A DNA stretch of 64,000 bases from an uncultured Sphingomonadales bacterium (GCA_903821685.1 CAIJLW010000024.1:1-64000), one strand, 5' to 3'. Shown: positions 1-10,102, counted from the first letter of the stretch. Program-made: numbers and translations. Notes: generated from the letters alone by a model not told the origin.

Positions 1-42
1 ACAATGGCTGATAACAGCAACGCATCACCAGAAGCATCATGA
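1..42 (+). CDS. Possible C-terminal end of an upstream gene (partial)
   Basis: The first 42 bases are an open frame ending in TGA at 40-42. The translated tail is short, polar and Ala/Ser-rich. Its stop codon overlaps the first in-frame ATG (39-41) of the following DUF2141 ORF in an ATGA arrangement, which is typical of coupled genes. Only 13 codons are visible, so the family cannot be named and the reading frame could be chance. Confidence 0.3.
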   Translation, partial: TMADNSNASPEAS

Positions 43-59
43 TGCGTATCGGGGGAATT

Positions 60-533
60 ATGGTTTATATTTCAGGTTTTGGGACAAAATGTGCGGCACT
101 GATCTTGGGCTTGGCAGTTGGAACCACCGTCCTCGTTAGCGGGGCTGAGGCCGCTTCGTCCGCTGTGACGCTTGAGGTCAATATTTATGGCCTGCGCAGT
201 AGTAAGGGCAATGTCCTTGTATGCGTCACGGCAAATCCACGTTTTTTTCCCGATTGTAGCAAGGATCCCAAAAGCCTTCGGGCCAATGTGCCGGCTAATA
301 AGGCCGCTATGGTCTCCTTCAACGGCATGAGCCCCGGTACATATGCCGTCGCCATTGTTCACGACGAAAATTCGAACAGCAAAATGGACATGGCAGTGTT
401 TTTGCCACGAGAAGGTTATGGCTTTTCACGCAACCCTGCGGTGATGACCGGACCGCCCAAGTTTCGCTCGGCCGCCTTCGCCATTAATGCAGCAGACGTT
501 AGCCAACGGGTCCAGATGAAATATATGCTTTAA
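60..533 (+). CDS. DUF2141 domain-containing secreted protein
   Basis: About 157 residues. An N-terminal hydrophobic signal peptide ends near an AEA/AS site, followed by a single DUF2141 domain. The C-terminal half carries the family pattern: GTYAVAIVHDENSNSKMD, then EGYGFS, then GPPKF before an aromatic-hydrophobic end. The domain is small, beta-rich and probably periplasmic or extracellular; its function is not established. The start at 60 follows a GGGGGA tract at 51-56. An in-frame ATG at 39 overlaps the stop of a possible upstream frame, so 39 is an alternative start. It precedes the TPP riboswitch of thiC, with no sign that the two are co-regulated. Family assignment is good; the role is unknown. 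Confidence 0.82.
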   Translation: MVYISGFGTKCAALILGLAVGTTVLVSGAEAASSAVTLEVNIYGLRSSKGNVLVCVTANPRFFPDCSKDPKSLRANVPANKAAMVSFNGMSPGTYAVAIVHDENSNSKMDMAVFLPREGYGFSRNPAVMTGPPKFRSAAFAINAADVSQRVQMKYML

Positions 534-687
534 TTGCATCTCCGGCGTTATGGAGGCTGGGGTCTGTATAGCTTTGTTAGTTATTCGCGGTTGATCAATG
601 ATGCCAAAAGATCGCCCGTTACATCGCCGCCAGATTGGGTAACCACGCCACGCTGGACAGTATTGATGATTGCTTCTAACACCTTGA

Positions 688-780
688 TACCCCCGGGGAG
701 TCGCATGACTGAGAGGTGGTGCTGTAATGCCCACGACCCGCTGAACCTGATCCCGTTGGCACGGGCGTAGGGAGGGAGCG
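688..780 (+). promoter_or_regulatory. TPP (THI-box) riboswitch aptamer
   Basis: The segment has the conserved pieces of the thiamine pyrophosphate aptamer in order: CGGGGAGTC at 694-702, a small P2 loop closed by GTC/GAC, CTGAGA at 709-714, CTGAACCTGATC at 741-752, and GCGTAGGGA ending at 773. A short P1 is possible between CCC at 691-693 and GGG at 774-776. It lies directly upstream of thiC, the usual target in proteobacteria. TPP binding is expected to lower ThiC synthesis. Confidence 0.95.
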
Positions 781-794
781 GCAGTCAACATCCG

Positions 795-2685
<1,891 letters not shown>

Positions 2686-2700
2686 TGCGAGAGGCGGTAC

Positions 2701-3669
2701 CTAGCGGCTAATCGCTTCCTCGATCCACAAACGTGCATCGGGGAAGCTGCGTTCGACCTCTGGCAAGTCATTCACGCATAGAAATTTAATCGCGTCGCGT
2801 GCACTGCCACGTAAAAAGCCGCTGACATCTTCTGCCGAATATTGGTCCATGTCACCCACCGCGACATGCAGATAATCGCGCGTGTCCAATATCGCGGCGC
2901 TTCCGTCGGCAAGGCAGGCATGGTTATGCAGGCTTTGCGGCAGAAACTGCCCTGCATCGCGAAAGCGGAAACTGGCATTGGCGATAAAGGCGTCGCGATA
3001 GGTATCGAACAATTGCGCCATCACCGAACGCTGCATCGGGTGGACAACATGCGCGCTTTCAAACACTTGGTCGGCGGTATAGCCAATCATCTGTGCGGCG
3101 TTGATCTGATTATAATGGTTCAGCATGCTTGCGTCATCACGCCGCGCGCCGCACGCCACAAGGTCGCTGTGGTCCGCCCATTGGCCGCGCAGCACTGGGC
3201 CATCGCCCGCAAAGAAATCCGATCGCGTTACCGGCGCGGTTAGGAAGACGTCATCGTTAAAATATAGAAAATGTTCGGCAAGGCCGGGGATACGCCACAG
3301 CATCGTTTCAATCGACAGCGAATTGAATGTGGGTAACGCGTCGTCATATCCCGCAAAAATCTCGCTGTGATCAACGATGCTGATCTTTGCGGCGATTTCA
3401 GGGGGAAGCTGCATGATTTCCGGCGTCTGGGCATCGGTAACGATCCAGATCCGCCGCACCCAAGGCGCGTTGTTGGCGATGGAGCGCACACAATAATTCA
3501 GCTCGTCACTGCACAGCCACCGATGGGGGTTGGTGCCATTGTCATGCAATGGCGCACGCGCTTGAGCCACCACGTCAGCCTGCGCCAACGCCAAATGCCG
3601 CTCCCGCTTTGCCCGATGCACAGGGTCCGCCCCGTCCACCCAAGTAATGACTGCATCAACTTCAAACAT
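2701..3669 (-). CDS. Stealth-family sugar-phosphate transferase
   Basis: About 322 residues from the ATG at 3669. The conserved regions of the Stealth family are visible: an N-terminal VDAVITWVDGADP block at residues 4-16, a central segment with NAPWVRRIWIVTDAQTP, and YFNDDVFL further on. The family transfers a phosphorylated sugar (hexose-1-phosphate or similar) to build capsule or other phosphoglycan polymers, as in meningococcal capsule synthesis. The frame stays open upstream to 3834, but the additional residues do not resemble the family, and the domain begins right after the chosen Met. No other capsule gene adjoins it, so the acceptor polymer is unknown. Confidence 0.88.
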   Translation of the reverse strand: MFEVDAVITWVDGADPVHRAKRERHLALAQADVVAQARAPLHDNGTNPHRWLCSDELNYCVRSIANNAPWVRRIWIVTDAQTPEIMQLPPEIAAKISIVDHSEIFAGYDDALPTFNSLSIETMLWRIPGLAEHFLYFNDDVFLTAPVTRSDFFAGDGPVLRGQWADHSDLVACGARRDDASMLNHYNQINAAQMIGYTADQVFESAHVVHPMQRSVMAQLFDTYRDAFIANASFRFRDAGQFLPQSLHNHACLADGSAAILDTRDYLHVAVGDMDQYSAEDVSGFLRGSARDAIKFLCVNDLPEVERSFPDARLWIEEAISR

Positions 3670-3860
3670 GAAACTCGTCACAAAAATGTAATAGCGGCCC
3701 TTAGGAGTGTGGAGGGGTTTTGGGAAATAGAAAGTATGGAGGTGGCGGGCGGCATGTGAGGGCGCGTCATCGTTAGGATATAATGCACGACGCGCACGCC
3801 CAGCGGACAGAACCCCTTCATTGCCGCGTGACATTCTGGTGGGGCGGGTTAGGGTAAGTT

Positions 3861-4196
3861 ATGACCTCAACACCCAAAACCCCCAACTGGTTCGACATCA
3901 GCATGGATGCCTGGGCGCTTGCCGCGGAATCGAACATGGTGATCGCGATGCGAATGGGCAGTCTGGCGCTTGGCGGGCCGAATGCAGCGCGGGAGGCGAA
4001 GCGGATGGTGACGGAGAAGGTCGCGGCAAATATGGCGCTTGGCTGTGATCTGATGGGCGGAAAGCTCGGCAATAGCCCCGAAGCCATCGTCAGCGGCAGC
4101 ATCGCGCATTATTCCAAAACTGTCGTCGCCAACCGGAAACGATTGGGCGGCACGCCTGCTCCGCCGGTGCCGGAAAGTGCCGGTGAGCCCGAATAA
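3861..4196 (+). CDS. Conserved hypothetical small protein, possibly phasin-like
   Basis: 111 residues, probably mostly helical. The central part (about residues 10-90) is amphipathic and Ala/Met-rich, with no signal peptide and a Pro-rich C-terminal tail. The pattern around SMDAWALAAESNMVIAMR and AAREAKRMVTEKVAANMA recalls small phasin-like or PHA-granule-associated helices of sphingomonads, but I see no decisive signature. It lies between the divergent Stealth gene and cspA. Function is not assigned. Confidence 0.7.
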   Translation: MTSTPKTPNWFDISMDAWALAAESNMVIAMRMGSLALGGPNAAREAKRMVTEKVAANMALGCDLMGGKLGNSPEAIVSGSIAHYSKTVVANRKRLGGTPAPPVPESAGEPE

Positions 4197-4392
4197 GTAG
4201 CTATTTTCCGCTTCTGTTTGCACATTAGGTAAATGAAGCGTATACCGATAGAACGCTATCGTCGACCGCGACGGAATTTGAAGCACGCATCGGGTCAGAT
4301 GATCGGAACGTGCAACGTCTTTCCTACCACGACTTGGCTACCCACTTGGCGCTGTTGTCAGGTGGTCACCTGTTTCGTGAAAGGAACATATT
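4197..4392 (+). promoter_or_regulatory. Long leader region of cspA
   Basis: The 196 bases before cspA hold no convincing gene. Near the end is a near-palindrome, CAGGTG-GT-CACCTG (4359-4372), followed by the AAAGGA ribosome-binding site at 4380-4385. Long structured leaders that control translation at low temperature are known for cspA-type genes. Here the leader length and the hairpin are seen; the thermosensor role is inference. Confidence 0.4.
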
Positions 4393-4602
4393 ATGCCAGT
4401 AGGCACCGTAAAATTTTTCAATGCAGACAAGGGCTATGGCTTTATCGCGCCTGATGGCGGCGGTGATGACAGCTTCGTGCACATCTCGGCCGTTCAGGCA
4501 GCCGGCATGCATTCGCTTGATAAAGAACAGCGCGTGAATTTCGAAGTCGAAATCGGCCGCAACGGTAAGGCTTCGGCCATTAACCTGTCTTCAGCTGATT
4601 AA
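4393..4602 (+). CDS. cspA: Cold-shock domain protein CspA
   Basis: 69 residues, a single cold-shock domain. RNP1 is KGYGFIAP and RNP2 is DSFVHISA, the two nucleic-acid-binding strands. It acts as an RNA chaperone binding single-stranded RNA or DNA in the cytoplasm. AAAGGA lies 7 bases before the ATG. The gene is monocistronic: it has its own long leader and ends at a strong hairpin terminator just downstream. Whether this copy is cold-induced or constitutive cannot be told from sequence. Confidence 0.95.
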   Translation: MPVGTVKFFNADKGYGFIAPDGGGDDSFVHISAVQAAGMHSLDKEQRVNFEVEIGRNGKASAINLSSAD

Positions 4603-4616
4603 TCAGCCGAAATGTT

Positions 4617-4650
4617 AAAAAAAGGGCTGCCGAAAGGCGGCCCTTTTTTT
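4617..4650. terminator. Bidirectional intrinsic terminator between cspA and the zinc-ribbon gene
   Basis: GGGCTGCC (4624-4631) and GGCGGCCC (4636-4643) form an 8-bp stem with one G-T pair and a GAAA loop. An A-tract (4617-4623) precedes it and a seven-T tract (4644-4650) follows. It can therefore terminate cspA on the plus strand and the convergent zinc-ribbon gene on the minus strand. Confidence 0.9.
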
Positions 4651-4667
4651 GTGTCACGCGCCGAGGT

Positions 4668-4958
4668 TTAGTCGAACAGCTCTTCCAGAAACGACTTTCT
4701 GCGCTTTTTATACGGGTAGCCATGCCCATAGCCTTGCGGTGCGAACCCGCCTTGGGGTGGCGGCGCTGCTTGCGGGGCAGGGGCGGGTTGCGGAGGTATT
4801 TCTGCAGCAGCGCTGCGCTCGATAATCTTGTCGAGCTCCCCACGATCAAGCCAAACGCCACGACATTGCGGGCAATAATCAATTTCTACACCTTGGCGAT
4901 CGCTCATCACCAGCGGTACCTTGCATACAGGGCAAGGCATTCCAACGGCTGCGTTCAT
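4668..4958 (-). CDS. TFIIB-type zinc-ribbon protein
   Basis: 96 residues. An N-terminal zinc ribbon has two CxxC pairs (CPVC near residue 9 and CPQC near residue 29), followed by RGVWLDRGELDKII, the signature of the bacterial zf-TFIIB family. The rest is a Pro/Gly/Gln-rich linker and a basic tail ending KKRRKSFLEELFD. The ATG at 4958 is preceded by AGAGGAG about 8 bases upstream; an open extension to 5006 lacks such a site. No signal peptide. Members are small cytoplasmic proteins of unknown function. It shares the terminator with cspA. Confidence 0.85.
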   Translation of the reverse strand: MNAAVGMPCPVCKVPLVMSDRQGVEIDYCPQCRGVWLDRGELDKIIERSAAAEIPPQPAPAPQAAPPPQGGFAPQGYGHGYPYKKRRKSFLEELFD

Positions 4959-5199
4959 ATCGAGACTCCTCTTGTTGTCATATAAGCGGTCCGACATCGC
5001 CGTCACATGACGACCAGAGGGGCCCAGCCCGCTGGTCTGAACTGGGGATGCGGCATCTAGTTTTCAAGAAGGGCATGCGCTAATTTCGTGAGGCACCTGT
5101 CATCCACATTGCGGATAAAACGAGTATTTCCAGCAAAAGGGAAATGGCGACTATGAACCGATGGCCGGCATGCAGGAAAACAGAAGAAGGCGTGAATGG

Positions 5200-5592
5200 T
5201 TAACGCGACTTACCAAAAGGCCAATTGGTGACGTGCCCGACCCAAAAAGCGAGCCAGATCAGCACGGGCTGAAATGCCAGTCGCGGACCATGATACCACC
5301 AACTCAGCGCTTTTCCGTCAAACGCGATGCCGTTAAGCGCATGGTTGAAGTTGGCTGGCCATACGCACAGGGCATAAAGTGCAAGGCAAATTGCGGCCCA
5401 TTTGCGCGTCTGCGGGATTATCAGGCCAACCGCTCCTGCGATTTCGGCAATGCCGGTGAATGCGACCATAATCTCCGGGAACGGCACCCAGTGCGGCGTA
5501 ATGGCCAAAAATCCCCCCGGCGACAAGAGATGCAGGATCCCTGCCACGAGGTAGAACAAGGCGAGAATTACGCGGAGGCTGGAGCGTATCAT
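5200..5592 (-). CDS. DoxX-family membrane protein
   Basis: About 130 residues with four hydrophobic segments, the usual size and topology of DoxX proteins. The first helix has LFYLVAGILHLLSPGGF, and a later one has GIAEIAGAVGLIIP. DoxX members are inner-membrane proteins, some tied to redox balance, but this one has no specific signature. Its ATG (5590-5592) overlaps by one base the TAA stop (5592-5594) of the upstream phnA-like gene, so the two should be translated together. Confidence 0.85.
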   Translation of the reverse strand: MIRSSLRVILALFYLVAGILHLLSPGGFLAITPHWVPFPEIMVAFTGIAEIAGAVGLIIPQTRKWAAICLALYALCVWPANFNHALNGIAFDGKALSWWYHGPRLAFQPVLIWLAFWVGHVTNWPFGKSR

Positions 5593-5903
5593 TACCGTTT
5601 CCGCACGAACTCGGCGCGCAGCACCAGGCCCTTTATGCCGTCGAAACGGCAATCAATCTCCTGCGCATCGCCCGTCAGGCGGATGGACTTGATTAGTGTT
5701 CCCCGTTTTAGAGTTTGTCCAGCGCCCTTGACGGTTAGATCTTTAATCAAGGTTACTTGGTCGCCATCCATAAGCAGATTCCCAACCGCGTCGCGCACTT
5801 CGACGGCACCGTCTGCCTCAGTTGCGATCTTGGCAGCGGCGGCGCTTATCCATTCCCCAGATGCCTCGTCATAGACATAATCTTCGTCATTTGCGTCGCT
5901 CAT
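5592..5903 (-). CDS. PhnA-family protein
   Basis: 103 residues. It has the C-terminal PhnA domain: VRDAVGNLLMDGDQVTLIKDL, then VKGAGQTLKRGTLIKSIRLT and a final EFVRKR. The family was named from a neighbour of phosphonate genes, but its biochemical role is not settled, and no phosphonate gene is nearby. The N-terminal zinc ribbon of longer PhnA proteins is missing; instead there is an acidic start MSDANDEDYVYDE. The ATG at 5903 has AAGGAC upstream. It is first in a two-gene unit with doxX. Confidence 0.88.
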   Translation of the reverse strand: MSDANDEDYVYDEASGEWISAAAAKIATEADGAVEVRDAVGNLLMDGDQVTLIKDLTVKGAGQTLKRGTLIKSIRLTGDAQEIDCRFDGIKGLVLRAEFVRKR

Positions 5904-6017
5904 GATGCACAAGTCCTTATTGGCCTCCCACTGCCGTAGCGGCATTTCGCATCACGCGAAAGCCGGTTGCAATTTGCAACGATGTCAGTAAGATTTTCTC
6001 ATAAAATGGAGAGGCAT

Positions 6018-7535
6018 ATGGCGCAGGCTGAGACGACTATAGATGTTTTGATTGTAGGAGCGGGACTGTCCGGCATCGGCGCTGCGGCGCACCTCACCAT
6101 GCAATGCCCGAACAAGAGTTACGCCATTGTTGAGCAGCGCGCCGATATGGGTGGTACGTGGGATCTTTTCCGTTACCCCGGTATCCGGTCTGACTCAGAC
6201 ATGCACACTTTGGGATATCGCTTCAAACCATGGTTGCATGAAAAGACGATCGCGGATGGCCCATCCATTCACGAATATGTCCATGAAACCGCCGAGGAAT
6301 ATGGAATTTCGCAGCATATCCATTTTGGCCATCGAGTTATCTCGGCCAATTGGTCAAGCCCAGATGCCCGCTGGCATGTGACGGCGAAGGCCGTTGATGG
6401 TGGCAAGGAACGTCACTTTGCCGCGCGTTTCCTGTTCATGTGCGCTGGCTATTATGATTATGACCAGGGCTACAAGCCCGACTTTGCAGGCGAAGCTGAC
6501 TTTGGTGGCCAAATCATCCATCCGCAGCATTGGCCGAAGGATTTAGATTATAAGGGCAAGAAAGTAACCGTCATTGGTTCAGGTGCGACGGCGGTTACGA
6601 TTGTTCCTGTTATGGCGGAACAGGGCGCGCAGGTGACCATGCTTCAGCGTTCGCCAACATATATGGTTTCGCGTCCTGCCATTGACCCATTTTCAAAATT
6701 CGTGCGCAAGATTATGCCCGAGAAACTGGCCTACGCGCTTACGCGGTGGCGCAACATCAACATGCAGCGCTTCACTTATTGGTATGCGCGCCGCAATCCC
6801 GCAAAGCTGGGTGAGAAACTGGTCAACATGGCGCGGGAATCGCTCCCTGCATCAGTTGATGTCGACACGCATTTTGTGCCAAAATACGGCCCGTGGGAAC
6901 AGCGCCTATGCCTCATTCCCGATAGCAACATGTTTACTGCGATTACCGAAGGCAAGGCTGAAGTTGTTACAGATCACATCGACCACTTCACCAAAACGGG
7001 TATTCAGTTAAAGTCCGGCAAGCACATTGAATCCGACATCATCATTACTGCCACTGGCTTGAACCTAGTGACGATGGGCAAAACCGTCATCAGCGTCGAC
7101 GGGAAAGCCATAAATTTTGGTGAGCACTTCAATTATAAGGGCGTGATGTTTAACGACATCCCCAATTTTGCCAGCGTTTTTGGGTATATCAATGCGTCAT
7201 GGACGTTGAAGACCGATATCGTCGCTGATTATGTCTGCCGCTTGCTTTGGAAAATGGACGATAAAAACGCGCTTGTGGCAACACCGGTTCTTGATGATCC
7301 CGATATGCCAAAGCTGCCATTCGTAACCGATTTTAGCTCTGGCTATTTCGCACGTAGTTTCGACTCATTGCCCAAAAATGGTGATCGTCATCCATGGCGG
7401 GTTCTGCAAAATTATACGGCTGAGAAGAAAATTCTGACCCAAGATCCGGTTGACGATGGCGTTATGATATTTTCAGCACCCGCCTTCGCTGGCGCACATC
7501 GGGAAGCCGAAGAGACGTTGATCGCAGCGGAATGA
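6018..7535 (+). CDS. Flavin-containing Baeyer-Villiger-type monooxygenase
   Basis: About 505 residues. An N-terminal FAD dinucleotide motif VGAGLSGIG (residues 13-21) is followed by MGGTWDLFRYPG, then the Baeyer-Villiger fingerprint FxGxxxHxxxWP (F162 to P173), and a second, NADPH-type Rossmann motif VIGSGATA. These are class B flavoprotein monooxygenases that insert oxygen into ketones or oxidise heteroatoms. The substrate cannot be read from sequence. The start at 6018 follows GGAGAGG; in-frame ATGs at 6006 and a start at 5967 are less well placed. It is a single gene, bounded downstream by two inverted repeats. Confidence 0.92.
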   Translation: MAQAETTIDVLIVGAGLSGIGAAAHLTMQCPNKSYAIVEQRADMGGTWDLFRYPGIRSDSDMHTLGYRFKPWLHEKTIADGPSIHEYVHETAEEYGISQHIHFGHRVISANWSSPDARWHVTAKAVDGGKERHFAARFLFMCAGYYDYDQGYKPDFAGEADFGGQIIHPQHWPKDLDYKGKKVTVIGSGATAVTIVPVMAEQGAQVTMLQRSPTYMVSRPAIDPFSKFVRKIMPEKLAYALTRWRNINMQRFTYWYARRNPAKLGEKLVNMARESLPASVDVDTHFVPKYGPWEQRLCLIPDSNMFTAITEGKAEVVTDHIDHFTKTGIQLKSGKHIESDIIITATGLNLVTMGKTVISVDGKAINFGEHFNYKGVMFNDIPNFASVFGYINASWTLKTDIVADYVCRLLWKMDDKNALVATPVLDDPDMPKLPFVTDFSSGYFARSFDSLPKNGDRHPWRVLQNYTAEKKILTQDPVDDGVMIFSAPAFAGAHREAEETLIAAE

Positions 7536-7541
7536 TGCGCT

Positions 7542-7568
7542 CTGACGGGCGCTTATAACGCCCGTCAG
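7542..7568. repeat. Inverted repeat after the monooxygenase gene
   Basis: CTGACGGGCG (7542-7551) and CGCCCGTCAG (7559-7568) form a perfect 10-bp stem with a 7-base loop, 7 bases past the monooxygenase stop. No T-run follows, so it is at best an atypical terminator or an RNA-stabilising hairpin. Confidence 0.55.
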
Positions 7569-7681
7569 CTGTCCTTGGCAGCAAAGCCGAATAGCAGCAG
7601 CCACTTGCTCGGGCTGTTCGGTGCAGGGGTTGGATGTGCGATAGCCAGGTGTTCGCAATCATAACCATGCACATAAAAATG

Positions 7682-7706
7682 CGGGAGATTTCTAAAACTT
7701 CTCCCG
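7682..7706. repeat. Inverted repeat before the M17 peptidase gene
   Basis: CGGGAGA (7682-7688) and TCTCCCG (7700-7706) can pair around an 11-base A/T-rich loop, about 30 bases before the aminopeptidase ATG. It may be a leader hairpin or an operator. The function is unknown. Confidence 0.4.
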
Positions 7707-7737
7707 TTCGCGCGTCATTGCCGCTATCGCTGCGTAC

Positions 7738-9126
7738 ATGCAGTATGACACTCTAATCCAGCCTGACAACGGGCAGGCCGCCACCCTTATTCATGTGACC
7801 GACAAAAGCCGATTTGAAGCGTGGCTTGCGCTTCAACCTGATGCCGTGCGCACTGCGGTCAAGGCACAGAAGTTTGAAGGTGGCGCCAACGATATAGCTA
7901 TCTTGCCCGCTGATAAAACCGGCGAATGGTCTGTAGCGGCGGGCGTAACTGATGTTTCGGCATCAGGCTTATGGCATTTGGCAAAGCTGGCGGATAGCTT
8001 GCCCGAAGGTACATATCGGCTGGCCGATTATGATGCGAGCGAGGCTATGCTTGGCTGGATGCTGGGGCAATATCGCTACCATGAATATCTGAGCGAACCA
8101 AAGCTGACAGGGCCACGGGTTTTGTTGGTGAAGGAGCCTGCGCGCATTGCCATGGCCGCGTTGCAGGCAGCCGCTACGGCATTGGTGCGCGATCTTGTGA
8201 ACCGGCCAGCCGGCGATCTTGGACCGAACGCGCTGGAAGCAGAGGCAAAACGGATCGCAAAGGCGCATAAGGCAGAGGTCACGGTGACGGCGGGCGAGCC
8301 TCTGGAAGCCGGCTATCCGCTCATTCACGCAGTTGGCAAGGCGGCGGCGCGTGAACATGCGCCGCGTCTTATTGAGCTTGAGTGGGGCGACCCGCGCCAC
8401 CCACGCATTGCGATTGTCGGCAAGGGGATTACTTTCGACACGGGCGGGCTGGATATCAAGCCTTCGACGGGCATGCGGTTGATGAAAAAGGATATGGGCG
8501 GCGCGGCGCACGCATTGGCGCTGGCCGAGCTGATCATGTCGGCGCATTTGCCCGTTCGTTTACATATGCTTGTGGCCGCTGCAGAAAACAGCATATCGGG
8601 CAACGCCATGCGGCCGGGCGATATCATTAAAAGCCGCAAAGGCATTACCGTTGAAATCGACAATACCGATGCCGAAGGACGGTTGGTGCTGGCCGACGCG
8701 CTGACCAAAGCGATAGAAGATAAGGCGGAACTGATCATTGATTTTGCCACGCTGACCGGTGCGGCGCGTGTCGCGCTTGGGCCCGACCTGCCGGCGATGT
8801 TCAGCAATGATGACAGCGTCGCGATTGGCCTGCTTGCGGCATCGAAAGCGGCGACGGACCCATTATGGCACATGCCACTTTGGGCGCCATATATGGAAAT
8901 GCTCGATAGCGACATCGCCGACACGTCGAACAGTGGCGGCGGATTTGCAGGCGCAGTTACCGCCGCGTTGTTTTTGCAGAAATTTGTCCCTGACAATGTG
9001 CCTTGGGTTCATCTCGACACATTTGCGTGGCGACCAACGAGCAAGCCCGGCAGGCCAAAGGGTGGAGAGGCCCTTGGATTGCGTGCGGTCTTCGGCTATC
9101 TGGCGGAAACATATCCGGCGCGATAG
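7738..9126 (+). CDS. Leucyl aminopeptidase family (M17) peptidase
   Basis: 462 residues. The catalytic C-terminal domain has the M17 signature NTDAEGRLVLADAL, with the metal-binding KGITFDTGGLDIKP and MKKDMGGAAHAL segments upstream. Two divalent metals should be bound by these Asp, Glu and Lys residues, and the enzyme removes N-terminal residues from peptides in the cytoplasm. The N-terminal domain is divergent, as in the second, shorter M17 paralogue common in alphaproteobacteria, so substrate preference is open. The NlpC/P60 gene follows 46 bases downstream on the same strand, so peptide turnover and wall-peptide processing may be co-transcribed. Confidence 0.93.
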   Translation: MQYDTLIQPDNGQAATLIHVTDKSRFEAWLALQPDAVRTAVKAQKFEGGANDIAILPADKTGEWSVAAGVTDVSASGLWHLAKLADSLPEGTYRLADYDASEAMLGWMLGQYRYHEYLSEPKLTGPRVLLVKEPARIAMAALQAAATALVRDLVNRPAGDLGPNALEAEAKRIAKAHKAEVTVTAGEPLEAGYPLIHAVGKAAAREHAPRLIELEWGDPRHPRIAIVGKGITFDTGGLDIKPSTGMRLMKKDMGGAAHALALAELIMSAHLPVRLHMLVAAAENSISGNAMRPGDIIKSRKGITVEIDNTDAEGRLVLADALTKAIEDKAELIIDFATLTGAARVALGPDLPAMFSNDDSVAIGLLAASKAATDPLWHMPLWAPYMEMLDSDIADTSNSGGGFAGAVTAALFLQKFVPDNVPWVHLDTFAWRPTSKPGRPKGGEALGLRAVFGYLAETYPAR

Positions 9127-9172
9127 GGCGCTATATATCATTTGATGTGTTCCCGGACCTAGGCGCGGGAAC

Positions 9173-10102
9173 ATGGTCGCAGGGCAGGGACATAAACAGT
9201 TGGTAGACGGTCAGATACAGGCGAGTGAACGGCCTATTTATACATTAAGCGGGCATAGCCTTGTGGGAGATAAGCGCACAACGCCGATCCGTGGCGACCT
9301 TGCCGATATCAGTCTGGCCGGAAAGCTTTTTGCGCCACATTATGCGGTGCCCATGCTGCGCACCGGTATTGCGCCGGTAACGGAAATTTATGCCGAGGCC
9401 CATGCGACCTCCATGCCCGTCAGCGCGCTTATGCATGGCGAGGAATTTGCCGTTCTTGATGTCGCGGGTGACTGGGCATGGGGCTATTGCCTGCACGACA
9501 ATTATTTGGGCTATGTCCGCTTTGCCGAGCTGGGCGATAATTTTGACGCAACGCATATCGTCTGCGCCGCAGCGACGTTATTGGTGGCTGCGCCATCGGC
9601 CAAAGCGCGCGTCCTCGCGCGGTACCCCATGGGGGCGCAATTGCTGAGTGGATCGCCGAGCGAATGTGGCAATTATCTGGCGTGCGAAAATGGATTTGTG
9701 CCGCGCGCCCATCTGTCGGAAATTGGAAGCGTCGCAGTCTCGCCCGCTGATTTGGCTGAGCAGTTGATCGGCACGCCCTATAGCTGGGGCGGACGCAGTG
9801 GCGATGCCATTGATTGCTCTGGCCTTGTGCAGCTGGTCTTTGGCCTAAAGGGGATTCTGGCCCCGCGCGATGCGGATATGCAGCAAGCCGATTTTGGCGC
9901 GGATTTACCAAAAGACGCAGAGCTGCAGCGCGGTGACCTGGTTTTCTTCCCGGGGCATGTTGGGATCATGGCGGACGCCGAAAACATCATTCACGCCAAT
10001 GGCAGTGCGATGGCGGTCAGTGTTGAACCCCTAGCGGATGCTGCGGCCCGATTTGCCGAGCACGATGAGGCGATATTGGCACGTAAGCGGGTTGCGTTTT
10101 GA
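9173..10102 (+). CDS. NlpC/P60-family (C40) peptidoglycan hydrolase with SH3-like domains
   Basis: 309 residues. The first ~200 residues hold SH3-like repeats (TEIYAEAHATSMPVSALMHGE is typical). The C-terminal NlpC/P60 domain has the catalytic Cys215 in DAIDCSGLVQ, His262 in PGHVGIM and a third polar residue in IIHANG. Such enzymes cut gamma-D-Glu-diamino acid bonds of murein peptides. No signal peptide is visible, so it may act on cytoplasmic recycled peptides, like dipeptidyl-peptidase VI relatives; this agrees with the aminopeptidase upstream. Its stop TGA (10100-10102) overlaps the TTG start of argC. Confidence 0.9.
   Translation: MVAGQGHKQLVDGQIQASERPIYTLSGHSLVGDKRTTPIRGDLADISLAGKLFAPHYAVPMLRTGIAPVTEIYAEAHATSMPVSALMHGEEFAVLDVAGDWAWGYCLHDNYLGYVRFAELGDNFDATHIVCAAATLLVAAPSAKARVLARYPMGAQLLSGSPSECGNYLACENGFVPRAHLSEIGSVAVSPADLAEQLIGTPYSWGGRSGDAIDCSGLVQLVFGLKGILAPRDADMQQADFGADLPKDAELQRGDLVFFPGHVGIMADAENIIHANGSAMAVSVEPLADAAARFAEHDEAILARKRVAF

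Noticed and set aside
4233-4454. Open frame overlapping the cspA leader and start
   Set aside because: It overlaps cspA in another frame and its composition is not protein-like; the region is better explained as an untranslated leader.
5012-5037. Inverted repeat GACCAG/CTGGTC upstream of the zinc-ribbon gene
   Set aside because: Only 6 bp with a 14-base loop; too weak to call a regulatory site.
5161-5874. 237-residue plus-strand frame antisense to doxX and phnA
   Set aside because: The minus-strand genes carry clear family motifs; this frame does not.
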